64,000 nucleotides of DNA, taken from contig JARUPY010000158.1 of the NCBI GenBank assembly GCA_029817715.1, positions 806,001 through 870,000 on the forward strand, in the 5' to 3' direction. This DNA comes from Melastoma dodecandrum (taxonomy: Eukaryota > Streptophyta > Magnoliopsida > Myrtales > Melastomataceae). Position 1 is the stretch's first letter; each line of letters opens with the position of its first letter. The notes under the pieces were generated by a model. That model was given only the letters and a program-made list of their open reading frames with translations. It was not told the origin of the DNA and searched no databases. The translations under genes were made by a program, and so were the position numbers. Positions 9,707 to 21,130 of this stretch are shown in pieces.

Positions 9707-12700
9707 TCACGCTAACGAGCGTAGCCAACCCAGCGTGCCAAGGAGGGCATTGTCCAATAGAGGAGACCTCTTCTCAAGACCTGCAACACATAGTTAAACA
9801 CAGAACAAAGATGTCACCCAGATTTTTCACCGGCGCATAAGCAAAACGTGAGTGTAATCTGATCTCATATCGGAGTTTCGGCGCACCAATATCTGCAGCA
9901 ACTCTGTGGGCACACATTACTCCAGAAAAAGCCACCGCTATGACGCCTTGCCCTGGGAAGCAACTATCTCCAACACAGTAAAGGCCATTGACGCCCTGAG
10001 AGTCGTACCACCAATCAGCAGCATCACCATGAGATCACACAGCCATACCAGATCACCAAATTGGTTAGTCAGATGCCAGGTATGAGGATAAACATTCTCA
10101 CCGTTGTATTGAATGGCATTCCCAGCAAACCTTTAGGAACATCTCGTGGCATTGGTCCATAAGTTCCTTCATCACGTGCCAGATACCTCCTGTGTGTTTT
10201 GGGTGTCCCAACCTGGAACCGTACAAGACAACAGGGGTTCAATAGCAAGTCATCGGCAAAGTATGTGAAGCTACTAATGGTCCTTCCATATGCATGGATG
10301 AGATTGGTTGGCTAGAATAGCCGCTATTGATGGATTCAGAAGAAGATATGGTCATACCTCGATGTATGAAATGGCGGACTGGAGCCCCGGAAACAGTTTC
10401 TTCTCCAATCTTCGAATTAGTTCGCTGGCCACACGCTCTTTTTTCTCCTTGTACTCTTTTCTTGGAAGTCCCTGAGAAAAACAACTTGAGCAAGTGAATG
10501 ATGATCAGGCTGATCCCATCGAATTGGTTGGGGCCATGAATTGAGACTTTCTCTCTAATTATCCCCGTAATATACCTCCCAATCTTCTATCGAGGATGTC
10601 GTAAAGATGTGTAGGATGTGGTGCCCTTCTGGAGCCAAAGAAGAATCGAGAACTGTTGGAATACTCAAAAAGATACTGCCATAGGGCTCTTCTAATCTCG
10701 TCCAAGTGTCCTGCCACCAGAAAAGAATTTCAAAATCAACATAATGACAATAAGGTCGTCCGTAATCATAAGAAACTGGAAAAGCAAGAAAACGAGTTGG
10801 TACCTCAAGCACGAAATGATGGCAATCTGTGTTAGGTGGCAGAACATCTGCTCTAACACCCATGTGGATGGAAAGGAAGGAGGGAGCCTTCACGTATCGT
10901 TTCTGAAAGTCTCGTTCTTCCTTTGGCAGGTCTTCTTGTTTTACAAGCTTTCCTGAAAAGAAAAATAGAATAAGATAACATTTCTTATCACCATTGGGAA
11001 TAAAAATATAACATAGAGACACATTTCAGTTGTCTATGCAAAAATAACCCCCTCACCAAAAGTATCCCATCTGGTGGCATTAGATATGATGGTTTTTGCA
11101 AAAAACCTTCTCCCATCTGAAACCTCCACTCCTATCTTCACCATTTCATAACTCACATCACCCATAAATTCATCTGATAGCTCAGGAAGATCCAAAAGAC
11201 AATATACACTCACAGCTTTCCCATTTTCGAGGATGATTTTGGTCACATTCGCCTTGTACTGTATTTGACTACCATTTGAAACCAATCCCTTAGCCAAGGA
11301 TTTTGCAATTCCGCCAACTCCACCAACAGGATAGTTTATCCCTCCAAAGTGCCGATCACAAAGTACCTAATGCAATCGAATCTTGATAAAGACAGCAACT
11401 TAAATATGATAAAGTCATAACGCTTGCAGTTTCCGCGAATCAACTGCCTGGAAAGTTCATATGTCTCACCATGCTAGCATTGATCATCGGAGTCTGCATT
11501 GAATTGACGGTGCTAACAATAAAGCACTGCATATAACATAAGACAATGAAGCGATCATTATGGACAACTCAGAATGACAGATCACTAACATTTAGGCTAT
11601 ATTTTTTTCCTCGAGTTTCATTGCATAATGAAAAAATCAACGGGATTTTTCAAATTTTGTGAGTAAAATTGCATTGAAAACCATGTAACTAAAAAATCCA
11701 TCCGGCTGGATTTCAGCAGAAACAAGCAGAGCCTTAGCAAGAAATGCATCTGAACAGCAGAAATGTCGCAGTACCTCTGCATCGATGAAAGATAACAACT
11801 GAGGATCTTTAATGTACTTCCGAGCAATGTCTCCAGCATTCTGGGGGAGATAGTAAGCTGTAACGATAGGACAAATGGGCACATAATCAAATTAAACAAA
11901 AGTTGAATATGACAGGTTAATAAAAAGCTCCATTAATTGCAGATTCCCCTTACTTGAGAATACTGACAGAAGAAAAATGATTTATTTCAATGTTGAAGGT
12001 GACAGTTAATATTAAAAGATTCATTCCTTAAAGAAATATAGAATCTAGACAATAATGAGATGAACAGTGGCAAAATCTCGGTGTAAGTAAAGACAATTAC
12101 CAAGGGTCAAACATTCAAGAGGCTTCTTGAAGAACTGTCCGAAAAGATAGAGGGGCTCTTCGAGTGATTTCAGCTCTAGCGAATTCAAGGAATTAAATAT
12201 CTGCAGCTTACAGAGGATCAAGATTATGGTTGAATCAAGCAAAAAACTAAGTCATATCAGTCGTCCTTAGATCAAACTAACCTTCCAACATTCCCCATAG
12301 AATTTGAGTATCCCTTCCTTCTCATGAGGAAACTTCCCAATCAACTCTCCAATGAAGTCAGCATACTCTCGATGGACACAGACAGAAAGACCATTCGGCA
12401 GGTGGAAATGGACAGTGCTTGGATCAGGGATTACCTCCATTTTGCAGCCAACAGCTGCAAGTGCTTGGGTTATCAGATTAAGATTACCCTGCTCGAAATT
12501 TTAAAATGTCATTATTACACCAAAAAAATACAGTACAAATTTAAAATCATATACAATAAGTATCGGCAACATTCATCGTAACACCAAAAATCAATACATT
12601 TGCATCCGTATCAGCAACACACGAAAGGGCTCATAACAATCAGATCTCGTCATATCAATCCAAACAACAACATATACCACCGCACTGGAATCCCCAACAT

Positions 12701-13363
12701 GACGGACTAGCAACATATCAAAAGGTCATGACTAGATTGAATCTTATAGCATCAACCCAAATGACAGAATCAGCCTAATCCCGGGTGCCCATCAACCCAT
12801 AGCAGTAGCCCGTCAAGAAGGCCAGTTGCTAAAATACTGAATCTCAGATCATCAAATTAAGAAACAAGACGTTTCCAAGCGCTTGAACCTACCTTATCAC
12901 TGAATCCAAACATGACGGAGGACCCAACGTCAAAAGTATACCCATCCCTCTGATAAAACCCAGAACTCCCCCCAGGGATCACATACTTCTCAAGAACCAA
13001 AACCTTGGCCCCCTTCACGGCCAACTGGGTGGCAGCCACTAGCCCACCAATCCCCGACCCAATAACAATAGCATCGTAATAACCCCTCTCCTCCCCACTC
13101 CCTCCCGGCAATGCCACGCTGTCCGCCTCCCTCTCCGCATTCGCCGCAGAGTTAGCCCACACACAAAACTCCCCTTTCCTCCTAAACCCAGGAAAAAAAT
13201 CAAAACTCTTGACCCCCCAGTTCCTCGGTCGATTGTCGTTGACCCTCGAGCCCCTCAAAGCAGCAACCTTTGCGGCTCCGGAGGGCCGAGGGTCGGTTCT
13301 ACGATGACTTGGGGGGGACAAGCCCGGGGGTGTGGGTGCAGAGCAAGAAAAGGAAAGCAGCAT
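9707..13363 (-). CDS. CRTISO: Prolycopene isomerase, chloroplastic (carotenoid isomerase)
   Basis: Thirteen exons join into 613 codons: 12893-13363, 12282-12488, 12101-12200, 11775-11857, 11470-11526, 11210-11366, 11057-11131, 10804-10952, 10576-10710, 10358-10471, 10102-10212, 9887-9995 and 9707-9780. The protein starts MLLSFSC with a Ser/Pro/Arg-rich transit region of about 75 residues. The FAD-binding Rossmann motif GSGIGG follows near residue 102, then [14 protein letters not shown]. Further blocks are [58 protein letters not shown] and [14 protein letters not shown], with LRSLA at the end. This plastid flavoenzyme converts tetra-cis-lycopene to all-trans-lycopene. It has the family length, intact introns and no stop. 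An upstream in-frame extension without ATG was not used. The 78-nt intron at 11132-11209 is stop-free and in frame (see findings). Confidence 0.95.
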
Positions 13364-14252
13364 CTTGGGGTTGGTGTCGGAATATGGGTGGAAGCGAGGA
13401 CGTATAATGTAACGGGGGTGGGAGTGATTCCGAGGCAGGATTCCATTGCGGAAAATGGATGAGACAGACAAAAAGTGAAAGGCGGGTGTTTTTGTTAGGT
13501 TAGGACCGAATCGGATAAAAAATGTATGAAGATGATAAACAAGAAAAGGGCCCTACCGGGTTCGAACCGGTGACCTCTTGATCTGCAGTAAAATGCTCTA
13601 CCAGTGATTGGTGGACCCATTGACGAAGCGCGAGCATTACATTAATAAATTTAAACGTAAAAGCAATTGAGAGTTTGATAATAATAAGTTTTTGGGCATT
13701 GCCGGTACAATACGTGAGTGTGACTTTCCCTTATGTTATGTCAATCATGAAATCGATTCCTTTTTTCGCTTGGTCAACGTGTAATATAAAATTCTTTATT
13801 CCATCTCCTGTAATAACTAAAATTTGTTTATGTATTTAGAAAATATAGATGTTTTAAAAAAATAGTGGGGCGGTTGGGGGGGGTTTCAAAAACCAAAACT
13901 GGAAAGTGCAGACAGAATTCAGAAGCTCCCCCCACCCCCCCACCCCCCCAAAAAAAGAAAGCAACTTGTCATGTCAGGGGAGAAAAGAAGAGTAAGACAT
14001 GAAAGAGTACACGTGGCAGGCAACCACTGAAGGCTTCACTCACACACTTTGTCCTGACAAGATTAGATCTGCCATTTTTTAAAAAGTGAAACTAAGACCG
14101 TCTCTGAGGAAGCAAGCCCGAACAAACAAATCCTTATCCATAATTCTTCCCCCACCACTTCCCAATCCCTCCTCCCTCACCAATTCCGCCCACTATCAGG
14201 ATTTAATCAGATCTCAAAACATTTGGTACACAGGGAGAGGGAGAGAGATCAG
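13364..14252. other. Intergenic region between CRTISO and a small ORF
   Basis: The region holds the tRNA-Cys-like sequence described separately and G/C homopolymer tracts near 13870 and 13925-13955. It probably also contains the CRTISO promoter. I see nothing else that can be supported. Confidence 0.35.
13547..13618 (-). tRNA. tRNA-Cys (GCA)-like sequence, probably a pseudogene
   Basis: Read on the minus strand, 72 nt match the plant nuclear tRNA-Cys layout. The acceptor arms GGGTCCA and AGGGCCC pair imperfectly. The anticodon loop CTGCAGA has the GCA anticodon, and the T arm ACCGG-TTCGAAC-CCGGT is perfect. The D arm is damaged: AATC faces GAGC where GCTC would be expected, which also degrades the A box. 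One anticodon-stem pair is lost too (TTTTA against TCAAG). It is likely a decayed copy, and function would be surprising. Confidence 0.6.
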
Positions 14253-14360
14253 ATGGCACTGAGGACAGTTTATGGGGTGGTTTTCCTGTCCTTCTCCTGC
14301 GCCTGCTTCAAGATCCTCCACCTCCTGCTCTGCCCCATCTTCCTCATCACCTCCTCCTAA
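14253..14360 (+). CDS. Putative 35-residue hydrophobic small protein
   Basis: A short ORF starts MALRTVYGVVFLSFS and continues CACFKILHLLLCPIFL to a TAA stop. It encodes one strongly hydrophobic, cysteine-containing segment that could be a membrane anchor or signal-like helix. It lies downstream of CT-rich, 5' UTR-like sequence that begins near 14140, which suggests a transcript reading right. The following 600 bases have no longer ORF, so this could be a small-protein gene, or an upstream ORF of a transcript whose main ORF I cannot see. I do not recognise a family. Confidence is low. Confidence 0.3.
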   Translation: MALRTVYGVVFLSFSCACFKILHLLLCPIFLITSS

Positions 14361-15499
14361 GTTTCCCTTCTCTTCCATCTTTACAAATACTACCCATGGA
14401 GGAGGAGGAGGAAGAAGACGGGAAAAGGAAAAACGAAGCCCAGAAATTAGAAACACACTGAAGAATCCTCTCCTTTTGCTTTATCATTCCTTTCTTTCCA
14501 TTGCAGATCTGGGTTTTTTTTTTCTGTTGTGTCCTCTCGGGTTTGTTCGTGTATACCGTCCGTGATAGGGAAGCGTATTCATGAGGGTGCCGGCCTGCCG
14601 GGTCTAGTTTCTCGGACTCTTCGCGGATGACACGATAGGATGGAGGTTTGCTGCTTTGTTATTTGATGTTTTTTTTTTCTTCACCCTTGCTTCTTGGAGG
14701 TTTGAGGGGGTGGGTTGGGACCTGACCTTCCCTTCCCTTCTGCTGGGAATGAATCCCCAGGAGATGTCCTTCTTACAAGGCTGTCCGTAGCGTTTCTGGT
14801 GGAGGATGGATGGTATTAGGTTGAGAGTCCCACGCGAGGGACGCTAGCTTTCGGACGGTGGTGACGTGGACCTCCTTGTATCAACGGTGAAATAGTTTTA
14901 CTTCACTGTGTAAAATCTTCATCTGCATTATTATTATACATGGTTTGGAATCTCCGGTGGTGTTTCTGGATTTGGATCCAAGCTTGTGGTTTTGGATCTG
15001 CACTGTATCTCTAATCCGATAGCCCCACTACTTCAATTGATTCACATTGTTCTTGTTTTTTTTTTGTCAATATTGATTAATTTAAATAAAATCCCAAGTA
15101 AATGACTGTGATAGGTTTATTTTCGGAGTGATTTCGTGTAGTTTGAAAAACTTTCGATGAATTTTATATTTTTGGAAGTGTAAATCGTATCTAAACGAAG
15201 TGATACGGCTTTAAAAAATTTTATTTGGGGTTTTTTTAATTATTAAAATATTTTGGTAAATAATTTTAAAATCTTTATATTTTGGGAAAAATAAAATACC
15301 TCTAAATATCTTTTCCCAAATGTCCAAAAAATTAAATTAATTATTATATGAATCTCATTAATACTTTATCGCAACCCAAATTTGTATTGGAACTAATTGT
15401 TCGATTCCGACGACGGAGGGAATGTATCAGGCTTCTACGCACACAGGGGAAACAAATTTAAAAGAAATACCCGTTGACAGATCGTGATCGTCTTCAAGA
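14361..15499. other. Spacer without recognisable genes
   Basis: Moderately GC-balanced sequence runs to about 15000 (possible 3' UTR of the small ORF transcript) and AT-rich sequence follows. No domain, repeat unit or RNA gene is recognisable. Confidence 0.35.
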
Positions 15500-15760
15500 A
15501 CCTCAAACGCGACTCCTCGTCTTTTTCTTTAGGCTCGTACGATATGGAGCAGTATTTTGTCACACATACCATCTCTTCAACAACTTGTCATTGATAGGCC
15601 CAATGTTCAGTACATCTTGATGGACTAGTTTGTATGTGCCCCTAGTGTAACCTTGTCGAACAACGTAGGGTCATCCCATTTAGGCATAAATTTGCTTTTG
15701 ATGTTGTGCATTACAACTATCAATCTATTGACTACTAGTATAAGATTACGAATCTACTAG
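15500..15760 (-). mobile_element. Tat-like Ty3/gypsy remnant: end of the integrase region, copy 1
   Basis: Across frame breaks the minus strand reads SKFMPKWDDP, then a shifted frame with GAYKLVHQDVLNIGPINDKLL and LKRWYV. This is the C-terminal end of Tat-lineage polyproteins, where the usual pattern is KFxxKWxGPYVV...GAYKL...PINGKFLKRYY. Stops and indels show it is dead. A second copy lies at 16950-17470 on the same strand. The sequence identity between the two copies is obvious along 150-200 bases. Confidence 0.6.
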
Positions 15761-16018
15761 AACTGTACTTGGTACAGTCGGTTCTCAAAAATTTAGAACT
15801 TAGAACTTTCCCGGTCTACTCGAGAACCTATACTGAATCGACCTCTCGATTTTACCCGAAAGCTATACTCACTCTTATTGATGCTCTAACTCATTTAGGT
15901 AAATTATGAATTAGTTAGAAAGGTTCTTTTCACTTGGGGGTATGTTCATCATATTCACCACCATATTTCTATTCGATCTTAGTGGATATCCTTCTATATC
16001 TGTATCACTCAGCCTTTC

Positions 16019-16300
16019 GATACTTATGGGAAGATGTTGGATATCCCTCGGCCTCCCAGTACCTATGGAATGTTGTCAAATATCCCATCAATCTCCTAGT
16101 ACCTTTGGGACGTTGTCGGATATCCCATCGGCTTCTCTGTATTGATGGGTCGTTGTAGGAAGTTGCCTTGGCCAACTGATGCCTATGGGACGGTGTTGGA
16201 TAACCCCTTGACCTCCGCAATACCTATGGGACGTTGTCAAATATTCCCTTGACCTCCTCGGTACCTATGGCCGCTGTCGAATATCCTCCGCCACTTCGGT
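16019..16300. repeat. Minisatellite, about 7 units of roughly 40 bp
   Basis: The unit begins TACCTATGGGACGTTGTCGG and recurs near 16021, 16060, 16100, 16140, 16180, 16221 and 16262, with substitutions and small indels. It lies between the two Tat-like integrase remnants. On the element's (minus) strand that is downstream of the second remnant, where Tat elements keep their 3' untranslated region. Tandem repeats in that region are a known trait of this lineage. It is best read as an element-derived minisatellite. Confidence 0.7.
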
Positions 16301-16949
16301 GGTCCATTTTATTTAATTTTAAAGAAGTAGCACAGGCTGGTTGAATGCAGAAGGAGCCTCATGATTGTGCCAAATCATAGACCCATTTTGGAATTTAGAA
16401 GTGCCTTGTATTCATTTTCATCTCCTTAGCTCTACAGACAAACACAGCCTCGTTATGTCAGTGGGCTTGATACGATCGCCATACCAAGGAGCTTGATATG
16501 ATTTTCATACCTATTGGGTGTTAAGACCAAGGCATAATATTTCTTCATCATGTCCCTGTCTGGTATGCATGCAGGCGGAAGATTTTCTTCGTCCAGCTCC
16601 CTGTCTAGTTTAATCTAGCATGGTTGAAGAATTATATTTCATTCTTGTAATCATTATGCACAAGTTCCAAATATCTAGAACTTATATGGATTAAGATGGG
16701 ATCATCAAAGCAACGAGACTCTTCCTCCTTGTAGAGATGGTAGAGTGACACGATTGATTCTTTTTCATTAAGATGATGTTCATAGTTTATATTCGTGTAG
16801 GTCTCAACTATTACATATTTTTCTTTTTTACTGAGCCGTTCATAGTTTATATTTGTATAGGCCAGGAATATGTTAGTTTTTTATTCAAGTCGTTCATAGT
16901 TTATATTCGTATGGGAAAAGATATTATATGCTTTTGTTTTTTTTTTTAA

Positions 16950-17470
16950 AGTAGTGCAGTTTAGGCTCATACGATATGAGCAGTATTTCGTTATGCATAG
17001 TGTCTCTTCAGGAATTTGTCGTTCATAGGCGCAATGTGCAATCCAAATTAATGGACTATCTTGTATGCGCACATAGTATAAACTTCTTGGACAACGTATG
17101 GGCCATTCCACTTAAGTATAAATTTGCTTCCGATTCAATGTGTTACAATTATTCGTATTCTGACTACTATACAAGATCTCCAATTTAGATGGAGTGATGA
17201 TGGACTTTCTTATTAGATGACTTAGACTTCCTCGCTTAGTGGCACTCGATCCGTTGTTGTGCTTCTAGACACTTTTCATGCATGACTTCTAACTCTAGTA
17301 GAGTCGCACATTATCTTCGTGACAAAGACATTCTTGTATATCCGTCTATGATGACGAAATCTGCTACACCAAGGGAAAGATTGCTTTTACATCGTACACC
17401 GAAAAATATGAAGTCGTTTGAGTTGTAGATCTATATGTCCACGAAGCATCTCTAATTCACTCAAGTTACC
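16950..17470 (-). mobile_element. Tat-like Ty3/gypsy remnant: integrase C-terminal region, copy 2
   Basis: The minus strand carries GSKFILKWNGPYVVQEVYT followed by CAYKIVH, a stop, and APMNDKFLKRHYA. Further upstream (17200-17430) it reads pieces such as YFSVYDVKAIFPLV, which match the PYSLVYGTEAVLPIE region of Tat polyproteins. Several stops interrupt it. It is a longer version of the remnant at 15500-15760. Confidence 0.6.
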
Positions 17471-17539
17471 CCTCCAACTTGCGCCTAACAGCGGCCAATT
17501 CCCCTCCTCGTCCCATCCAAGGAAATCAGATAATTATTT

Positions 17540-18066
17540 TGAGAATTCGATAAGGTAGATCTCTTGATGCACTATCGGTCGCGGAAATAGAAAGGTACTA
17601 TAACAACAAAGGAACGCACGAACGAATAAACCGACCAACGTAAATGAAAAGGGTAAAAAACTCATACCGCCGCTGGATACAGCCGAAGCACTACCAAGAC
17701 TACCACGAGGGTTGAACGCCTCACAACCGGATGCAAAAATCACCACCGATTATGGGAACGCTTGGATAAATATCGCCACGCTCGGAATCCACCAAACGAT
17801 AAGAGAAGTTGCGCAAAGTTCATGCAAGAACTTGACAGCTGTCAAATTTGGGAAAATATTTCAAAAGGTTCTGATTTAACCTAACACAAGAGTCCTATTT
17901 ATAGAATACCAAAAATGGGCTAACCCTAACTCCCCATTAGGCCCAAAGTAGTAAAAATCAAAGCTAATTAAAAGCAAGTCCAAAAAGATAAAACTAAGGT
18001 AATTGTGCTTGACGTCGGCTGGCCCGACTAGAAGTTTTCTCGAGCTCGCCTTCTCGAGCTAACGAA
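17540..18066 (-). mobile_element. Probable LTR/3' region of the adjoining Ty3/gypsy element
   Basis: The sequence directly follows the end of the degenerate pol region in transcript order (minus strand). It has a TATA-box-like TATAAATA on the minus strand at about 17897, as expected in an LTR. No partner LTR is found at the other end of the element, so its edges cannot be fixed. The LTR call is inference from position and promoter-like content. Confidence 0.35.
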
Positions 18067-21000
18067 TCAACTCGACCACATCAATAGCGTGAATGTAGCC
18101 CTCATCTCGAGTGCCCCTTTCGGTTTGATCTCGACTTGGCCTTGCTCAATCCAGCTCGCATCATCCCTCCTTTGCTGAAGAAGAGTTGTCCTCAAATCAA
18201 GGGGTTCTTCATCATCCTCATACAATGCGACATCTTGGACGTTGAATGTTGCCAATACTCCATATTCCCCCTGCAAGTCGATCTTATAAGCATTGTTGTT
18301 GATCATCTCGACGACTCGAAAAGGACCATCAGCCCTGGGCGTGAGCTTATTCTTCCTCCTTGATGGAAACCTCTCCTTCCGCAAGTGAACCTAGACAAGG
18401 TCCACTTGTTGGAATATCCGCTCCCTTCGGCCTCGATTCGCCTTAGACTGGTACTTCTCATTTTGTTGCTCAATAAGGGTTCGAATCTTTGCATGGAGCT
18501 CCAACATCTCTTCAACTCGTCAAACCACATCCTTCTCAAGGATACCCTGACTAGGCATGGGTAACAATCCGACGGGGATCCTCAGGTTGGCACCATACAC
18601 CACTTCGAACGGTGTAGCTTGAGTAGTTCAATGATGGGCTCGATTATAAGCAAACTCAGCTTGTGCGAGCTTGAAATCCCAATCCTTCTGATTCTTTGAT
18701 ACCATAGCTCGAAGTAGCTTCCCAGTGTCCTGTTCATGACCTTAGTTTGCCCAACTGTCTGCGGATGGCAAGTGGTGCTGAACAAAAGTTTTGCCCCGAG
18801 TTTGTGCCAAAGTGTCTTCCAAAAGTAACTCAAGAACTTGGCATCTCGATCCGACACTATCAACAATGGGACCCCATGCAGACGAACGACCTCCCGGAAA
18901 TAAAGGTCTACTACGTGAGAAGCATCATCCGTCTTCCTACAAGCAATAAAGTGAGCCATCTTCGAGAACTGGTCCACCACAACCATAATCGAGTCCTTTT
19001 GTCATTGCGTTCGGGTCAATCCAAGGACGAAATCCATGCTCACATGCACCCATGGACGTTCAGCTACAGGTAATGGTGTATAGAGACCTTGGGGCTGGAC
19101 ATGACTCTTTGCGCGTTGCCAGGTTGCGCAACGTTGGATCAACTTGTGTACGTCCTTAGCCATTTGAGGCAAGTAGAAATGCTCCTAAAGCATCTCGAGA
19201 GTTTTCTCAACTCCTAGTGACCAGCGTGTCCTCCTCCATGTACCTCTCGAATAAGACGCTCCCAAATGGAACTTCAAGGAATGCATAACTTAACACCTCG
19301 AAATAGAAAGCCATCAGACAAATGATATTGCTCAATTGGCTTCTCGAGACATCCCCTATACAACTCTCCGAAGTCTACATCACTCGAGAATAACTCTTTT
19401 AACAACTCGAATCCGATCAACATTGATTCCATCCTGGCCATAAGAGCTGATTTATGTGTCGTCGATTAACCTTTGCCTGCCCATTGATATGCTTCAGAGA
19501 CTCATGATCTGTATAAAGAACAAACTCCTTGGGCAACAGATAATGACTCCATGTCTCGAGTGTTCGAATGATAGCATAAAACTCCTTATCATAGGTCGAG
19601 TAGTTCACTCACGATCCATTTAGCTTATCGCTGAAATACAATACCGGTCAACCCTCTTGCAGCAATACGCCTCCGATCCCTACTCCTGAGGCGTCACACT
19701 CGACTTAAACGCCTTCTCGAAGTCAAGGAGTACCAACACGAGCGCCTTGCACAAACGACTCTTGAGCAACTCAAAACTCGACTGAGCCGCAGGAGTTCAC
19801 TCGAAAGTTGTCCCCTTCAAACACTCCGTCATCGGAGCTGTGATCGAACTGAAGTCCTTGATGAATCTCCGATAGAATGACGCTAGGCCTTGAAAGCTTC
19901 GAACGTCATGCGCTGTCTTGGGAATTCGCCAATCTCGAATAGCCACAACTTTACTCTCATCCACCTGAATTCCTTTTCTCGAGATGACATATCCCAGAAT
20001 TATAAGTTTAGAAGTCGAGAACTCGCACTTCTTGTTGTTCCCGAATAGACGTTGCTCCCTCAATTTCTCAAACAATTGTCTAAGGTGGTCAATGTGTTCC
20101 TCCTCACTACGGCTACATACAAGAATATAATCAAAATAAACAACCACGAATTTGCCGATGAAACGACGAAACACCTGGTTCATCAGTAGCATGAAGGTAC
20201 TCGGCGCATTCGAGAGACCAAATGGCATAACCATGCACTCATATAATCTGAATTTAGTTTTGAATGTCGTCTTCTACTCATCTCCTTCCTTCATCTGAAT
20301 CTGGTGATATCCACTCCTTTGGTCCACCTTCGAGAAAATTGTCGACCCATGCAACTCATCGAGCATATCGTCAAGTCGAGAGGAATGGGAAATCGATATT
20401 TGACGGTGATCTTATTGATTGGTCACTGTCGATACACATTCACCATCAACCATCCTTCTTGGGAACCAAAATGGCGGGCACGGAACACGGGCTGAGGCTC
20501 TCTCGAACAAAGCCTCGCTCTATAAGCTCATCGACCTGTCGATGCAACTCTCTCGCCTCGTGGGGATTACATCGACACGCAGGTCGATTAGGCAGCAACA
20601 CTCCATGAATGAGGTCGATCTGATGTTGTATGTCCCTCAATGCAGGCAGTCCTCCTGGCATCTCTTTAGGAAACACATCCTCAAATTCTTGTAAAAGTGC
20701 TCGAACTCGAGGGGACATAGTCGAAGCTGGCTCTTCTCCTGTCTCGAACAACATCAACATGTATACATACTTCTCCTCGTGAATATCTTGAGCCAACTCC
20801 ACCAACTTCGAATTGACTTCTCGTGTTTGATCTCGAGACGACGAGTAGGGTAATGCTTGGGTGGTCAAGGGAAGTGAATCTTCCTCTAATCGAGAGTGAT
20901 TGAATACGTATTCTCGTATCCATCATAAACTGCTCCACGATCATATTGCCACGTTCTTCCCAATAACAAGCGACATGCATCCATGGGTACAACATCACAA

Positions 21001-21130
21001 GTTACTGTGTCCTTGTAGCTCTGACCAATGCTTAATGAAACCAACACCTACTTAGTCATCCTTAGATCAATCTCTTTGCTCAACCATTGAAGCTTGTATG
21101 GTCGAGGGTGTGGCTTATGATGTGCGTCAT
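18067..21130 (-). mobile_element. Degenerate Ty3/gypsy retrotransposon pol (protease-RT-RNase H-integrase)
   Basis: In minus-strand order the pieces are as follows. The end of the protease is about 21120-20880 (PYKLQWL, CDVVPMDACRLLLGRTWQYD). RT begins at 20868-20446 (RALLQEFEDVFPKEMPGGLP, VPAILVPKKDG) and its core is 20234-19797 ([35 protein letters not shown]). RNase H is 19608-19417 ([31 protein letters not shown]). Integrase is 18986-18582 ([27 protein letters not shown]). The tail at 18384-18067 includes [20 protein letters not shown]. The catalytic YFDD motif of RT reads YFDY, so one catalytic aspartate is lost, and stops and frameshifts separate most domains. Gag and the 5' LTR are missing. 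The domain order RT-RNase H-INT fixes the superfamily. The RT wording resembles chromovirus-type elements, but I did not see a chromodomain. Confidence 0.85.

Noticed and set aside
9625..9840. Plus-strand ORF at the end of CRTISO
   Set aside because: It is antisense to the last CRTISO exon.
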